NCBI RefSeq assembly: GCF_000190575.1
Contig: NC_015164.1
Location: forward strand, 3,930,001-3,994,000
Direction: 5' to 3'
Origin: Phocaeicola salanitronis DSM 18170
GTDB taxonomy: Bacteria; Bacteroidota; Bacteroidia; Bacteroidales; Bacteroidaceae
DNA: 64,000 nucleotides
Shown: piece by piece, positions 36,068-44,459 of the stretch
Layout of the letters: each line of letters opens with the position of its first letter
Position numbering within the stretch: position 1 is the first letter of the stretch
The notes under the pieces: generated by a model
Told to the model about the DNA's origin: nothing
Seen by the model: only the letters and a program-made list of their open reading frames with translations
The model's database searches: none
Made by a program: the position numbers and the translations under genes

Positions 36068-37549
36068 ATGAAACTGACCACATTATTAGCGTGCGGCATG
36101 GCGGCGTTTCTCGCTTCCTGCCAGCCGACAGAAGAGTATAAATACGAGTCGCTTTATGCGGATTTGCCTTTCGAAATGCCGCGTGTCGAGGCTCCTTCAT
36201 TTCCCGATAACGAAGTCAATCTGAGCGATTTCGGGGCGGTGGGCGACGGTACACAGCTTTGTACCGAAGCGTTTGCCCGCGCCATCGACGCGCTCTCGCA
36301 AAAGGGCGGAGGCCGGCTTACGGTGCCTGCCGGCGTATGGTTTACAGGCCCTATCGTGCTGAAAAGCAACATCAACCTGCATGTCGAAAAGGGAGCGGTC
36401 ATCCTCTTCTCGCCCGATATCGACCTGTATCCCTTGGTGGAAACGGTGTTCGAAGGGCTGGATACCCGCCGGTGCCAGTCGCCCATTTCGGGACGCAACC
36501 TGACCAATGTAGCGATTACCGGACAAGGGGCTATCGACGGCAACGGGCATTTCTGGCGTCCCCTGAAGCGGCAGAAGGTGACCGAGAGCCAATGGAAGGC
36601 GGCAACCTCGCGCGGAGGGGTCTACAAGCGCGCCGATTATTGGTTCCCTTACCCCGGAACGCTGAAGGGAGACACCATCAGCAACATGAACGTGCCTCAG
36701 AACCTCAAGACGGAAGAAGAATGGCAGAGCATCCGCCCGTTCCTGCGTCCGGTCATGGTGAGCCTGATAGAATGTAAGAACGTATGGCTGGAAGGCGTGA
36801 TTTTCCAGAACTCTCCGGCATGGAACCTGCATCCGCTGATGTGCGAAAATGTGCTGATAGAGAACGTAGAGGTGCGCAATCCCAGCTATGCGCAAAACGG
36901 TGACGGGCTCGACCTGGAGTCATGCCGCAATGCCCTGATAGTCAATTCCACCTTCGATGTGGGCGATGACGGCATCTGCCTCAAGAGCGGGAAGGACGAA
37001 GACGGCCGCCGGCGCGCGCGTCCGTGCGAGAACGTCATCGTAGACGGCTGTACGGTCTTCAAGGGGCATGGAGGCTTTGTCGTGGGCAGCGAGATGAGCG
37101 GCGGCGTGCGCAACGTTTCGGTCAGCAATTGCCAGTTCCTCGGCACCGATGTCGGGTTGCGCTTCAAGAGCAAGCGCGGGCGCGGCGGTGTGGTAGAGAA
37201 CATCTGGGTGCGCAACGTGTCGATGATTGACATCGCTACCGAGCCGGTTACGTTCAACTTGTATTACGGAGGCAAGTCGGCGGTCGAAGTGCTCGAAAGC
37301 GGCGAGGTAGTTCCCGCAGAAGTGCCTGCCATGCCCGTCGACGAAACCACTCCGTGCTTCCGCAACATCCACATCGAACGCCTGACGTGTGCGGGCGCGC
37401 GCCGTGCCATGTATTTCAACGGCATCCCCGAAATGCCCATCGACGGCATTACGCTGAAACACGTCCGTATCCGTGCACGCGAGGACGCTGAGTTCCGCTA
37501 TTGCAAGAACGTACACCAGGAGGATGTGGAAGTTCAGGTAGTGAAGTAA
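36068..37549 (+). CDS. GH28 polygalacturonase-family lipoprotein
   Basis: 493 aa. Lipoprotein signal peptide (LACGMAAFLASC). The parallel beta-helix of GH28 is indicated by LSDFGAVGDGT, NSPAWNLHP, NGDGLDLESC (first Asp pair), VGDDGICLKSG (DD pair), GHGGFVVGSEMSGG and RFKSKRGRGG, which are the NTD/DD/GHG/RxK set in order. It hydrolyses galacturonan or rhamnogalacturonan backbones. Probably cotranscribed with GH105 through a 252-nt repeat-filled gap. Confidence 0.93.
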   Translation: MKLTTLLACGMAAFLASCQPTEEYKYESLYADLPFEMPRVEAPSFPDNEVNLSDFGAVGDGTQLCTEAFARAIDALSQKGGGRLTVPAGVWFTGPIVLKSNINLHVEKGAVILFSPDIDLYPLVETVFEGLDTRRCQSPISGRNLTNVAITGQGAIDGNGHFWRPLKRQKVTESQWKAATSRGGVYKRADYWFPYPGTLKGDTISNMNVPQNLKTEEEWQSIRPFLRPVMVSLIECKNVWLEGVIFQNSPAWNLHPLMCENVLIENVEVRNPSYAQNGDGLDLESCRNALIVNSTFDVGDDGICLKSGKDEDGRRRARPCENVIVDGCTVFKGHGGFVVGSEMSGGVRNVSVSNCQFLGTDVGLRFKSKRGRGGVVENIWVRNVSMIDIATEPVTFNLYYGGKSAVEVLESGEVVPAEVPAMPVDETTPCFRNIHIERLTCAGARRAMYFNGIPEMPIDGITLKHVRIRAREDAEFRYCKNVHQEDVEVQVVK

Positions 37550-37728
37550 TCGGTTGGTTTCCATAGCGTTTGTGATTTTGGTTCGAAGGCAAAGGTACGT
37601 CTTTTTTCCCGTCCGGCAATGGATTTGAAACGGGTGGGTGTGAAAATCTGTTAACGCTATGCGGCGATTGTTTGTATGATGCTGTAAATGAGTTGTATAT
37701 GAATTATAAAAATGAATATCCACATAGG

Positions 37729-37851
37729 GTAATTTGAAATGACGTTATCTTACGGGCGGATGCAAGAGGGGTATAGGTTGAAATGACACCCTTCGACACG
37801 ACATGATTTCAACTCATATCATCTTCCCGATGACCTCGTTTCAACCGAGGT
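37729..37851. repeat. Stem-loop array, left block
   Basis: Successive short hairpins share the loop TTTGAAA or TTTCAA but have different complementary stems: 37729-37743 (GT.ATTT/AAAT.AC), a weaker one at 37776-37790 (GGT/ACC), 37803-37817 (ATGA/TCAT) and 37833-37851 (ACCTCG/CGAGGT). Most are followed by a TYATCTnnCGG-like tail. The 88-nt segment 37745-37832 recurs with three differences at 38101-38188. Confidence 0.65.
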
Positions 37852-37888
37852 TATCTCGCGGATGAGGGTGTGCCGAAATAAAAATCAA

Positions 37889-38032
37889 TTTTCATTTTGT
37901 CATGCTGAGTGCCCATTTCCTGCGGAAAATCCATTCGATTATGACAGGTATTGTCATCCTGAGCGCCAGCGAAGGATCTCATAGACATCCACGTGGATGC
38001 ATCCGAGATCCTTCGCTTTGCTCAGGATGACA
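37889..38032 (+). repeat. REP-like composite (copy 2)
   Basis: Reads GTCATCCTGAGC-type ends, GCGAAGGATCTC arms and the perfect palindrome CATCCACGTGGATG at 37986-37999. It is the reverse-orientation counterpart of 33023-33183. It sits between the two blocks of the stem-loop array. Confidence 0.8.
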
Positions 38033-38086
38033 TTACTTTTTGATAGTCGTTTTATTTTTGATACACCCTCGTCTCAAAGATAGGGC

Positions 38087-38272
38087 GTTTTGAAACCACC
38101 TTATCTTACAGGCGGATGCAAGAGGGGTATAGGTTGAAACGACACCCCTCGACACGACATGATTTCAACTCATATCATCTTCCCGATGCCCTTAATTCAA
38201 GTAAGGTCATCCTGCGGGATAGGGTAGTTTGAAACTACCTCATCTCAGAGACAACCTGCTTTCAAGTCAGGT
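38087..38272. repeat. Stem-loop array, right block
   Basis: Hairpins at 38087-38096 (GTTT/AAAC), 38159-38173 (ATGA/TCAT), 38190-38206 (CCTTA/TAAGG), 38224-38238 (GTAGTTT/AAACTAC) and 38254-38272 (ACCTG/CAGGT). All have a TTTGAAA/TTTCAA-type core (ATTCAA at 38190) and several carry the same downstream tail as in the left block. Stem sequences differ but stay complementary. Confidence 0.65.
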
Positions 38273-38288
38273 CGTTGTTGTCTTGCGC

Positions 38289-38330
38289 TATCATCGTAGA
38301 GACGATGTGCACATCGTCTCTACGATGATA
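38289..38330. repeat. Perfect 42-bp palindrome
   Basis: Two 21-nt arms (left TATCATCGTAGAGACGATGT and one more G) pair exactly with no loop. It carries the GTAGAGACG/CGTCTCTAC wording; another GTAGAGACG occurs at 41110. It lies at the end of the stem-loop array. No coding function. Confidence 0.85.
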
Positions 38331-38433
38331 CGGGTTATTAACTATTGATTATTAATTGATTAAATCTGTGTAATCTGTGGTGATAACAGTGACACTCACC
38401 CCACGTTGCCTTGGATTTTGCATACTGTTTTGT

Positions 38434-38641
38434 CTAACATCTAACAATATAACAATATAACAATAACTTTTTTTCGAAAAAAGCGAATCCACCGGAGAAA
38501 GAGTGAATAACAATATATATTTATATATAATATAATATATATTATATATTATATTATATATAAATATATATTAGTTTTTTCTCTCTCTTGTGCGGATTTC
38601 TGAAAAGGTTATTGTTATATTGTTATATTGTTAGATGTTAG
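38434..38641. repeat. 208-bp nested cruciform: 34-bp outer arms and a 61-bp AT-only palindrome
   Basis: Outer arms 38434-38467 and 38608-38641 are perfect 34-bp inverted repeats made of AACAATAT octamers. The centre 38512-38572 is a perfect 61-bp palindrome (30-bp arms around one T) of A and T only. The parts between (38468-38511 and 38573-38607) are also roughly complementary. It is the largest inverted repeat in the window, about 130 nt upstream of a promoter. The rest of the 1408-nt gap 37550-38957 is the arrays and repeats listed separately, with no gene. Confidence 0.9.
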
Positions 38642-38741
38642 ATTGTTAGATTTGCAGACCGATTTGTGCATATATATGCATAAGCCATTCCGGTTAAGTG
38701 CAGGACGGGTAGCATATAGCTGCGCCGCGCCCCGGAAAAGC

Positions 38742-38772
38742 TTGCATGATTCAAAACTTTTTCGTAACTTTG
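38742..38772 (+). promoter_or_regulatory. Consensus promoter far upstream of the hydrolase gene
   Basis: TTG (38742-38744), a 20-nt spacer and TAACTTTG (38765-38772), a full match to the Bacteroidetes consensus. It would give a leader of about 180 nt before the ATG at 38958, running through the candidate operator at 38853. It may be a second, basal promoter for the gene. Confidence 0.5.
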
Positions 38773-38852
38773 TAGCGTAACCAAAACCTGATGTTATGGC
38801 CGTTTCTACCTTTGTTTTTGCCCTCGTATTTTGCCTCTTGTGTATGTTTTTC

Positions 38853-38876
38853 CATGACAATGTACGTTATTCCATG
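38853..38876 (+). promoter_or_regulatory. Candidate hybrid-regulator operator, site B
   Basis: CATG, four bases, TGTACGTTATT, one base, CATG: 20 of 24 positions identical to site A at 34551. It ends 21 nt before the -7 element at 38898, the same distance as in site A. Confidence 0.55.
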
Positions 38877-38897
38877 TTGATTTTGAGTAAGAAGCCT

Positions 38898-38905
38898 TAT
38901 CTTCG
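38898..38905 (+). promoter_or_regulatory. -7 element of the lipoprotein hydrolase gene
   Basis: TATCTTCG, one base off TAnnTTTG, 21 nt after site B and 52 nt before the ATG at 38958. Its position argues against the ATG at 38796 as the true start. Confidence 0.45.
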
Positions 38906-38957
38906 CAGCATCAAGATAATCAACGGAAACATTTATTTTAAAAAAGAAAAACGATAC

Positions 38958-41069
38958 ATGAAGAAACAGTTACTTTATTCGTTGGCTGCCCTTACGCTGG
39001 CAGCATGTAGCGCGGAGAAGCAGGAACCCATCGACCGCCGGGCGTTGGTGGAGCGCAACAATCCGCAAGTGGCGGCGATGGATTCGCTATCGTCGCTCTC
39101 GGTGGGGAACGGCGAGTTTGCCTATACCGTAGACGCGACCGGGCTTCAGACTTTCCCCGAAGTGTATAAGAACGGAGTGCCTCTGGGCACACAGAGCCAA
39201 TGGGGCTGGCACAGCTTTGCCAATACGGGCAACTACAAGCCCGAAGACGCCCAGAAGGAATACGATTTCGGGCGCGGGCACAAGGAGGTGTATGCGTGCC
39301 AGTTCAAGGAAGAAGGCCGTCAGAAAGACGCTTCCAACTGGCTTCGCGTCAATCCGCACCGCCTGCATCTGGGCATTGTGGGACTGGAGCTGGACGAGTC
39401 GGTTACGCCCGGTCAGGTGAAGGATATCCGTCAGACGCTGGATATGTGGGACGGAGAAATCACCAGCAGCTTTTCGCTGGACGGAACGCCTTACCGGGTA
39501 CAGACCGTTTGCCATCCTGAACGCGACATGATAGCCGCACGGGTGTCTTCCGCTGCTCCTGCGGGCATCAAGCTCCGTTTCCCTTACCCTACGGGCAAGC
39601 ATTGCGACGATGCGTGCGACTGGGAAGCGAACGACAAGCATTCGACTACGGTGGTGGAACAAGACGGGCAGAGCGCCGTGCTGAAACGCCAGCTGGACGC
39701 CACGACCTATTATGTGACGGTGCGCTGGGAAGGCGATGCTACCCTGAAGGAGAAAGAAAAGAACTATTTCGTCCTGACTCCGGCAGACACGGCTTTTGCC
39801 TTTACCTGCCAGTTTACGCCCGAGCCGTCTGACGCGCCTGCCGTGACGTTTGCCCAATCGGAACAGGCTGCATCGGCGTATTGGAACACGTATTGGACGA
39901 AAGGCGGGGCGGTGGACTTCTCGCTTTGCACCGATCCGCGCGCCAAGGAACTGGAACGCCGCGTGGTGCTGAGCCAGTACCTGATGGCTATCCAGTGCGC
40001 AGGCTCTACGCCTCCGCAGGAAACGGGCCTGACATATAACTCGTGGTTCGGAAAGTTCCATTTGGAAATGATTTGGTGGCATCAGGCGCATTTCGCCTTG
40101 TGGGGACACCCCGAAATGATGGGACGCACCTTGGGCTGGTATGAAAAAGCGGAACCCGTAGCCCGCCAGATTGCCGAACGTCAGGGATTCGAAGGCGTGC
40201 GCTGGATGAAGATGACCGACCCGAGCGGCATCGAAGCGCCGTCGAACGTGGGAAGCTTCCTCATCTGGCAGCAGCCCCACCTGATTTACCTTGCCGAACT
40301 GCTTTACCGTGCCGAGCCGTCGGACTCGATTATTCAGAAATATAACAAGCTGGTACAGGAAACCGCCGAGTTTATGTACTCGTTCGCTACCTACGACAAG
40401 GAAAACGACCGCTATATCCTGAAGGGTGCCATTCCGGCTCAGGAAACCTTGCGTGCCGCCGATACGGTAAATCCTCCTTTCGAGCTTTCTTACTGGCATT
40501 ATGCCATGGGCGTGGCTCAGGAGTGGCGCGAACGTGCCGGCATGGAGCGTGTGCCCGAATGGGACGTGCTGATAGAGAAACTCTCTCCGCTGGCATACAA
40601 CGAAGACCACCTGTATCTTGCCGCCGAGACCGCTACGGATACGTATAAGGACATCCGTTTCACCTCCGACCACATGGCGGTGCTGGGTGCCGTGGGCATT
40701 CTTCCGATGAACAAGCTTATCAATGCCGACTATATGCGCAACACCCTCGACTGGGTATGGGACAACTGGAACTGGAACAAGACCTGGGGCTGGGATTACC
40801 CGATGACCGCCATGGACGCGGCACGCCTGGGCGAGCCTGAAAAGGCGGTGGGAGCCTTGCTGATGGACAAGCGCACCAACACGTATCTGGTGAACGGGCA
40901 CAATTATCAGGACGGACGCCTGCGCGTGTACCTGCCGGGCAATGGCGGCTTGCTTACCGCCGTGGCGATGATGTGTGCAGGCTGGGACGGTTCGGAAGGC
41001 GTGAACCCCGGATTCCCGAAAGACGGCACGTGGAACGTGCGTTGGGAAGGCCTGAAGCCGATGCCGTGA
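38958..41069 (+). CDS. Six-hairpin-type glycoside hydrolase-like lipoprotein, uncharacterised
   Basis: 703 aa from the ATG that opens a clear lipoprotein signal peptide (MKKQLLYSLAALTLAAC). An upstream in-frame ATG (38796) precedes the operator and -7 element and is rejected. The mature protein starts with a beta-sandwich (LSSLSVGNGEFAYTVDATGL) and goes on to an alpha/alpha-barrel with Trp-rich motifs (FHLEMIWWHQAHFALWGHPEMM, read as adjoining blocks; WDNWNWNKTWGWDYPMTA). This resembles GH65/GH95-like clan enzymes but no family can be named with certainty. Next to GH105 and GH28 it is probably a rhamnogalacturonan side-chain enzyme. Confidence 0.75.
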   Translation: MKKQLLYSLAALTLAACSAEKQEPIDRRALVERNNPQVAAMDSLSSLSVGNGEFAYTVDATGLQTFPEVYKNGVPLGTQSQWGWHSFANTGNYKPEDAQKEYDFGRGHKEVYACQFKEEGRQKDASNWLRVNPHRLHLGIVGLELDESVTPGQVKDIRQTLDMWDGEITSSFSLDGTPYRVQTVCHPERDMIAARVSSAAPAGIKLRFPYPTGKHCDDACDWEANDKHSTTVVEQDGQSAVLKRQLDATTYYVTVRWEGDATLKEKEKNYFVLTPADTAFAFTCQFTPEPSDAPAVTFAQSEQAASAYWNTYWTKGGAVDFSLCTDPRAKELERRVVLSQYLMAIQCAGSTPPQETGLTYNSWFGKFHLEMIWWHQAHFALWGHPEMMGRTLGWYEKAEPVARQIAERQGFEGVRWMKMTDPSGIEAPSNVGSFLIWQQPHLIYLAELLYRAEPSDSIIQKYNKLVQETAEFMYSFATYDKENDRYILKGAIPAQETLRAADTVNPPFELSYWHYAMGVAQEWRERAGMERVPEWDVLIEKLSPLAYNEDHLYLAAETATDTYKDIRFTSDHMAVLGAVGILPMNKLINADYMRNTLDWVWDNWNWNKTWGWDYPMTAMDAARLGEPEKAVGALLMDKRTNTYLVNGHNYQDGRLRVYLPGNGGLLTAVAMMCAGWDGSEGVNPGFPKDGTWNVRWEGLKPMP

Positions 41070-41123
41070 GTGTGATTTACGATTTGGCGATTTACTATTT
41101 ACTATTTTGGTAGAGACGTATAA

Positions 41124-41173
41124 TTCACCACAGAATTCTAAAACTTGTGCAAGTCTTAGAATTCTGTGGTGAA
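41124..41173. repeat. 18-bp perfect hairpin just upstream of the DUF4450 gene
   Basis: Arms TTCACCACAGAATTCTAA (41124-41141) and its exact reverse complement (41156-41173), with an inner ACTTG/CAAGT stem in the loop. It fills the gap between the two hydrolase-like genes and ends 17 nt before the ATG at 41191. It could terminate, stabilise mRNA ends or hinder initiation. There is no T-run after it. Confidence 0.75.
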
Positions 41174-41190
41174 ATTAAATGCATACGACT

Positions 41191-44100
41191 ATGAACAAAC
41201 TGATACTGACAGGAATCATACTGATGGGTTGCCTTTCCGCTTCCGCCCAGAGCAAGCAGGCGAAGAAGATAGGCGACTTTATCGAATCGACCTCGTATAA
41301 CGACGCGAAACGCGGGGCGGAACGGACGTTGCAATACGTGCCCGAAGGAGACGACTTCGTGAGCGTGAATGGCAAGAACCGCTTTACCCGTGCCCTGTAC
41401 GGGAGCTGGTCGGCTTTCCGTCTGGAGACCAGTGACCGTCCGGTGTTCGCCGCCTACGAGAAGAAGAACAGCAAGCATATCCGTTTCCGGCTGGTGCATG
41501 GAGGCATGTCGCAGGCACTCGATTCGCTGGACTTTTGCGAAGCGCGCTATACGGCAGGGCGGCGCACGTACCGGCTTACAGACCCTGTGTGGGGGAAGGG
41601 CGAGCTGCGCATCGGGGCATTGGCTTTGCCCGATGCCGACGGGGCGGTATGGAAATTCGAGGCGGAAGGCATGCCCGCCGGTGCCCTGCTGCAATGCTTT
41701 ATCTCGGAAATCCGTGCGAAGAAGCTGAACCGCAACGGGGATATGGGTGCCGACCCTCCCGGATGTTTCGAGGCTCCGGAGCATCCCCGGCAACAAAAGA
41801 TGTATCCGATGAAGCTGGAAGCGGAGACGTATCTCTTGCTGGAAAACCAGGACTTGCGCGTGCTTCCGGTGTCCGAAGGGCGTGCGCTGTACGGCAAGGC
41901 AGAGTCGGCACGCAAGGCATTGGCTTCGCGCATCCGCATCTCTACGCCCGACCCTTATTTCAATACCCTGGGCGGAGCCTTGGCGGTGGCGGCGGACGGC
42001 ATTTGGGACGGGCAGGTATGGCTTCACGGAGCGGTGGGCTGGCGCATGCCCCTGAGCGGGTGGCGCGCTGCTTATACGGGCGATGTGCTGGGCTGGCACG
42101 ACCGTGCCCGCACGCATTTCGATGCGTATGCCGCAAGTCAGGTGACCGAGGTGCCGAACACGATTCCGCATCCGGCACAAGACTCTGCCTTGCACTTGGC
42201 ACGCTCGGTGAAACACTGGGGAACGCCTCAATACAGCAACGGATACATCTGCCGCAATCCGCGCCGGAACAACCAGATGCACCATTACGACATGAACCTG
42301 TGTTACATGGACGAGCTTCTGTGGCACCTGAACTGGACCGGAGACTTGGCGTATGCCCGCCGGATGTGGCCCGTCATCACCCGTCATCTGGCATGGGAAA
42401 AACGGAACTACGACCCCGATAACGACGGATTGTATGACGCGTACGCCTGCATTTGGGCGAGCGATGCCTTGTATTACAACAGCGGTGCCGTGACCCACTC
42501 TTCGGCATACAATTACCGGGCGAACAAATGGGCGGCGGAAATCGCGCGCAAGATAGGCGAAGACCCGACACCTTACCAGGAAGAAGCCGCCCGCATCCTG
42601 AAGGGGCTGAACGAACGCCTGTGGATGGCGGAGAAAGGACATTGGGCAGAGTTCCAGGACTTTATGGGACACAAACGCCTGCACGAAAGCGCCGGTGTAT
42701 GGACCATCTACCATGCCATTGACAGCGAGACCGCCGACCCCTTTCAGGCGTATCAGGCAACCCGCTACGTCGATACGCAAATCCCGCACATTCCGGTGAA
42801 AGGGAAAGGGCTGGAAGATGAGGGCTATGCTACGATAGCCACCACCAACTGGCTCCCTTATTCGTGGAGCATCAACAACGTGGCTTTTGCCGAAGTGATG
42901 CATACGGCGCTGGCTTATTTCCAGTCGGGACGGGGCGATGCGGGATATAAGCTCCTGAAGAGTTCCATCCTTGACGGTATGTACCTGGGCGACAGTCCGG
43001 GAAACTTCGGGCAGGTGAGCTTCTACGATGCGGCGCGCGGGGAATGTTACCGTGATTTCGGAGACCCCGTGGGCGTGGCTTCGCGCGTGTTGATACAAGG
43101 CTTGTACGGCGTGCTTCCCGACGCGATGAACGGAAGGCTGGTCATCCGTCCGGGCTTCCCCATGGAATGGGAGCATGCCTCGCTGGCTACGCCCGATGTG
43201 GAATACGCTTACGAGCGGAACGCGGACACCGACACCTATCGTTTCACCCAGCGTTTCGCTTCGCCGCTGAAACTGGTCTTGCAGGTCAACGCACGCCGGG
43301 AGCGGATTGCCTCGGTAAGGGTGAACGGAAAGCCTGCGGAATGGCGTCTGGCTCCTGCCGCTCATGGATATCCCTTGCTGGAGATAGAAGCTCTTCCTTC
43401 CGCAGAGGCAGAGGTGGAAATCGCATGGGCAGGAAAGGATATTTGCCGTATCGTGGAAACGGGGCTGACCGTAGCCGGAGATGCGGAAGAAATCACGCTC
43501 CCGTCTCCCGAAGGCTTGAAGACGACCGAAATCTACGACCCGCAAGGGCTGTTCGCTTCGTCCGGGCTTCGTCCGGAAGGCTTCTGGGGAAAGCCGAAAG
43601 GCTTGAAGGGCGACCATACCTTCTTTATCCGTACCCGTCAGGGAGAGATGGAGTGGTGGCAACCCGTGAATGTGTGTTTCGAGCGTCCGATGGTGAAGAA
43701 GAAAGCCGATTTTTCGGAAGTGAATACCGAAGCTTGCCGCACGGTAGACATGAGCGCGGTGCTGAACGATTCGGTTACGTCTATCTTCAAGGAGCAGTAT
43801 TTCTCGCCCCGTTCGCCTTATACCACGCTTCAGATTCCCGTGCAAGGCATCGGCGAGTGGTGTCATCCCCTGCTGAGTGCCACGATAGACGATTCCGGCT
43901 TGCGGAGCCTGATTCGGAACGACCGTTTCCTGACCTCCTTGGGCGTGCCTTTCCGCTTGCCGAAGGAAGGGAAGAACATCGCTTTCACCTCGCTTTGGGA
44001 CAATTATCCCGATAGCATCGCCGTGCCGTTGGAAGGCAATGCCTCGCATGCTTACCTGCTTCTTGCCGGAAGCACGAACCACATGCAATGCCGCATCGCG

Positions 44101-44445
44101 AACGGAACCGTCCGTGTGCGTTATGCCGACGGTACGGAAACCTGTGTCACCCTGACCAATCCCGATAACTGGTGCCCCATCGAGCAGGATTTCTATGTGG
44201 ACGGCTTGGCTTTTGATGTGCCCGGACCCCGTCCGTACCGCCTGCATCTGAAGAGCGGAAAGGTGAGCCGAGACTTGGGCAAGGAGCTGGGAATCAGCGG
44301 CGTGTATGGCAGGGAGATAGAAGGAGGTGCAGGCGTCTTGCTGGATATCCCCTTGGACAAGGCGAAGGAACTGGAGTCGCTCACCCTGGAGACCGTGGCG
44401 AATGATGTCGTTATCGGCCTGATGGGCGTTACGTTGCAGGAGTGA
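41191..44445 (+). CDS. DUF4450 family large exported hydrolase-like protein
   Basis: 1084 aa from the ATG opening the signal peptide MNKLILTGIILMGCLSASAQ; an ATG four codons earlier is an alternative. The first ~280 residues are beta-rich (RTLQYVPEGDDFVSVNGKNRFTRALYG as adjoining blocks), which is the DUF4450 pattern. The middle has an alpha/alpha-barrel with MHHYDMNLCYMDELLWHLNW, YDPDNDGLYDAYACIWASDALYYN and NWLPYSWSINNVAFAE, like six-hairpin glycosidases. The C-terminal third is beta-rich, with carbohydrate-binding-like strands. DUF4450 proteins occur in pectin-type loci of Bacteroides. Activity is not known to me. Confidence 0.8.
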   Translation: MNKLILTGIILMGCLSASAQSKQAKKIGDFIESTSYNDAKRGAERTLQYVPEGDDFVSVNGKNRFTRALYGSWSAFRLETSDRPVFAAYEKKNSKHIRFRLVHGGMSQALDSLDFCEARYTAGRRTYRLTDPVWGKGELRIGALALPDADGAVWKFEAEGMPAGALLQCFISEIRAKKLNRNGDMGADPPGCFEAPEHPRQQKMYPMKLEAETYLLLENQDLRVLPVSEGRALYGKAESARKALASRIRISTPDPYFNTLGGALAVAADGIWDGQVWLHGAVGWRMPLSGWRAAYTGDVLGWHDRARTHFDAYAASQVTEVPNTIPHPAQDSALHLARSVKHWGTPQYSNGYICRNPRRNNQMHHYDMNLCYMDELLWHLNWTGDLAYARRMWPVITRHLAWEKRNYDPDNDGLYDAYACIWASDALYYNSGAVTHSSAYNYRANKWAAEIARKIGEDPTPYQEEAARILKGLNERLWMAEKGHWAEFQDFMGHKRLHESAGVWTIYHAIDSETADPFQAYQATRYVDTQIPHIPVKGKGLEDEGYATIATTNWLPYSWSINNVAFAEVMHTALAYFQSGRGDAGYKLLKSSILDGMYLGDSPGNFGQVSFYDAARGECYRDFGDPVGVASRVLIQGLYGVLPDAMNGRLVIRPGFPMEWEHASLATPDVEYAYERNADTDTYRFTQRFASPLKLVLQVNARRERIASVRVNGKPAEWRLAPAAHGYPLLEIEALPSAEAEVEIAWAGKDICRIVETGLTVAGDAEEITLPSPEGLKTTEIYDPQGLFASSGLRPEGFWGKPKGLKGDHTFFIRTRQGEMEWWQPVNVCFERPMVKKKADFSEVNTEACRTVDMSAVLNDSVTSIFKEQYFSPRSPYTTLQIPVQGIGEWCHPLLSATIDDSGLRSLIRNDRFLTSLGVPFRLPKEGKNIAFTSLWDNYPDSIAVPLEGNASHAYLLLAGSTNHMQCRIANGTVRVRYADGTETCVTLTNPDNWCPIEQDFYVDGLAFDVPGPRPYRLHLKSGKVSRDLGKELGISGVYGREIEGGAGVLLDIPLDKAKELESLTLETVANDVVIGLMGVTLQE

Positions 44446-44459
44446 GCGTTATTTTTATG

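Noticed and set aside
38796..38957. Upstream extension of the 703-aa lipoprotein hydrolase
   Set aside because: The ATG at 38796 precedes the operator and -7 element at 38853-38905, and a perfect lipoprotein signal peptide starts at 38958.
39087..40901. Open frame of about 600 codons opposite the 703-aa hydrolase-like gene
   Set aside because: Same mirror effect; arginine/histidine-rich low-information product without domains.
41125..44247. Open frame of over 1000 codons on the minus strand opposite the DUF4450 gene
   Set aside because: It is a mirror of a GC-rich gene. It has no signal, domain or ribosome site, while the plus strand has a signal peptide and clear hydrolase-like motifs.
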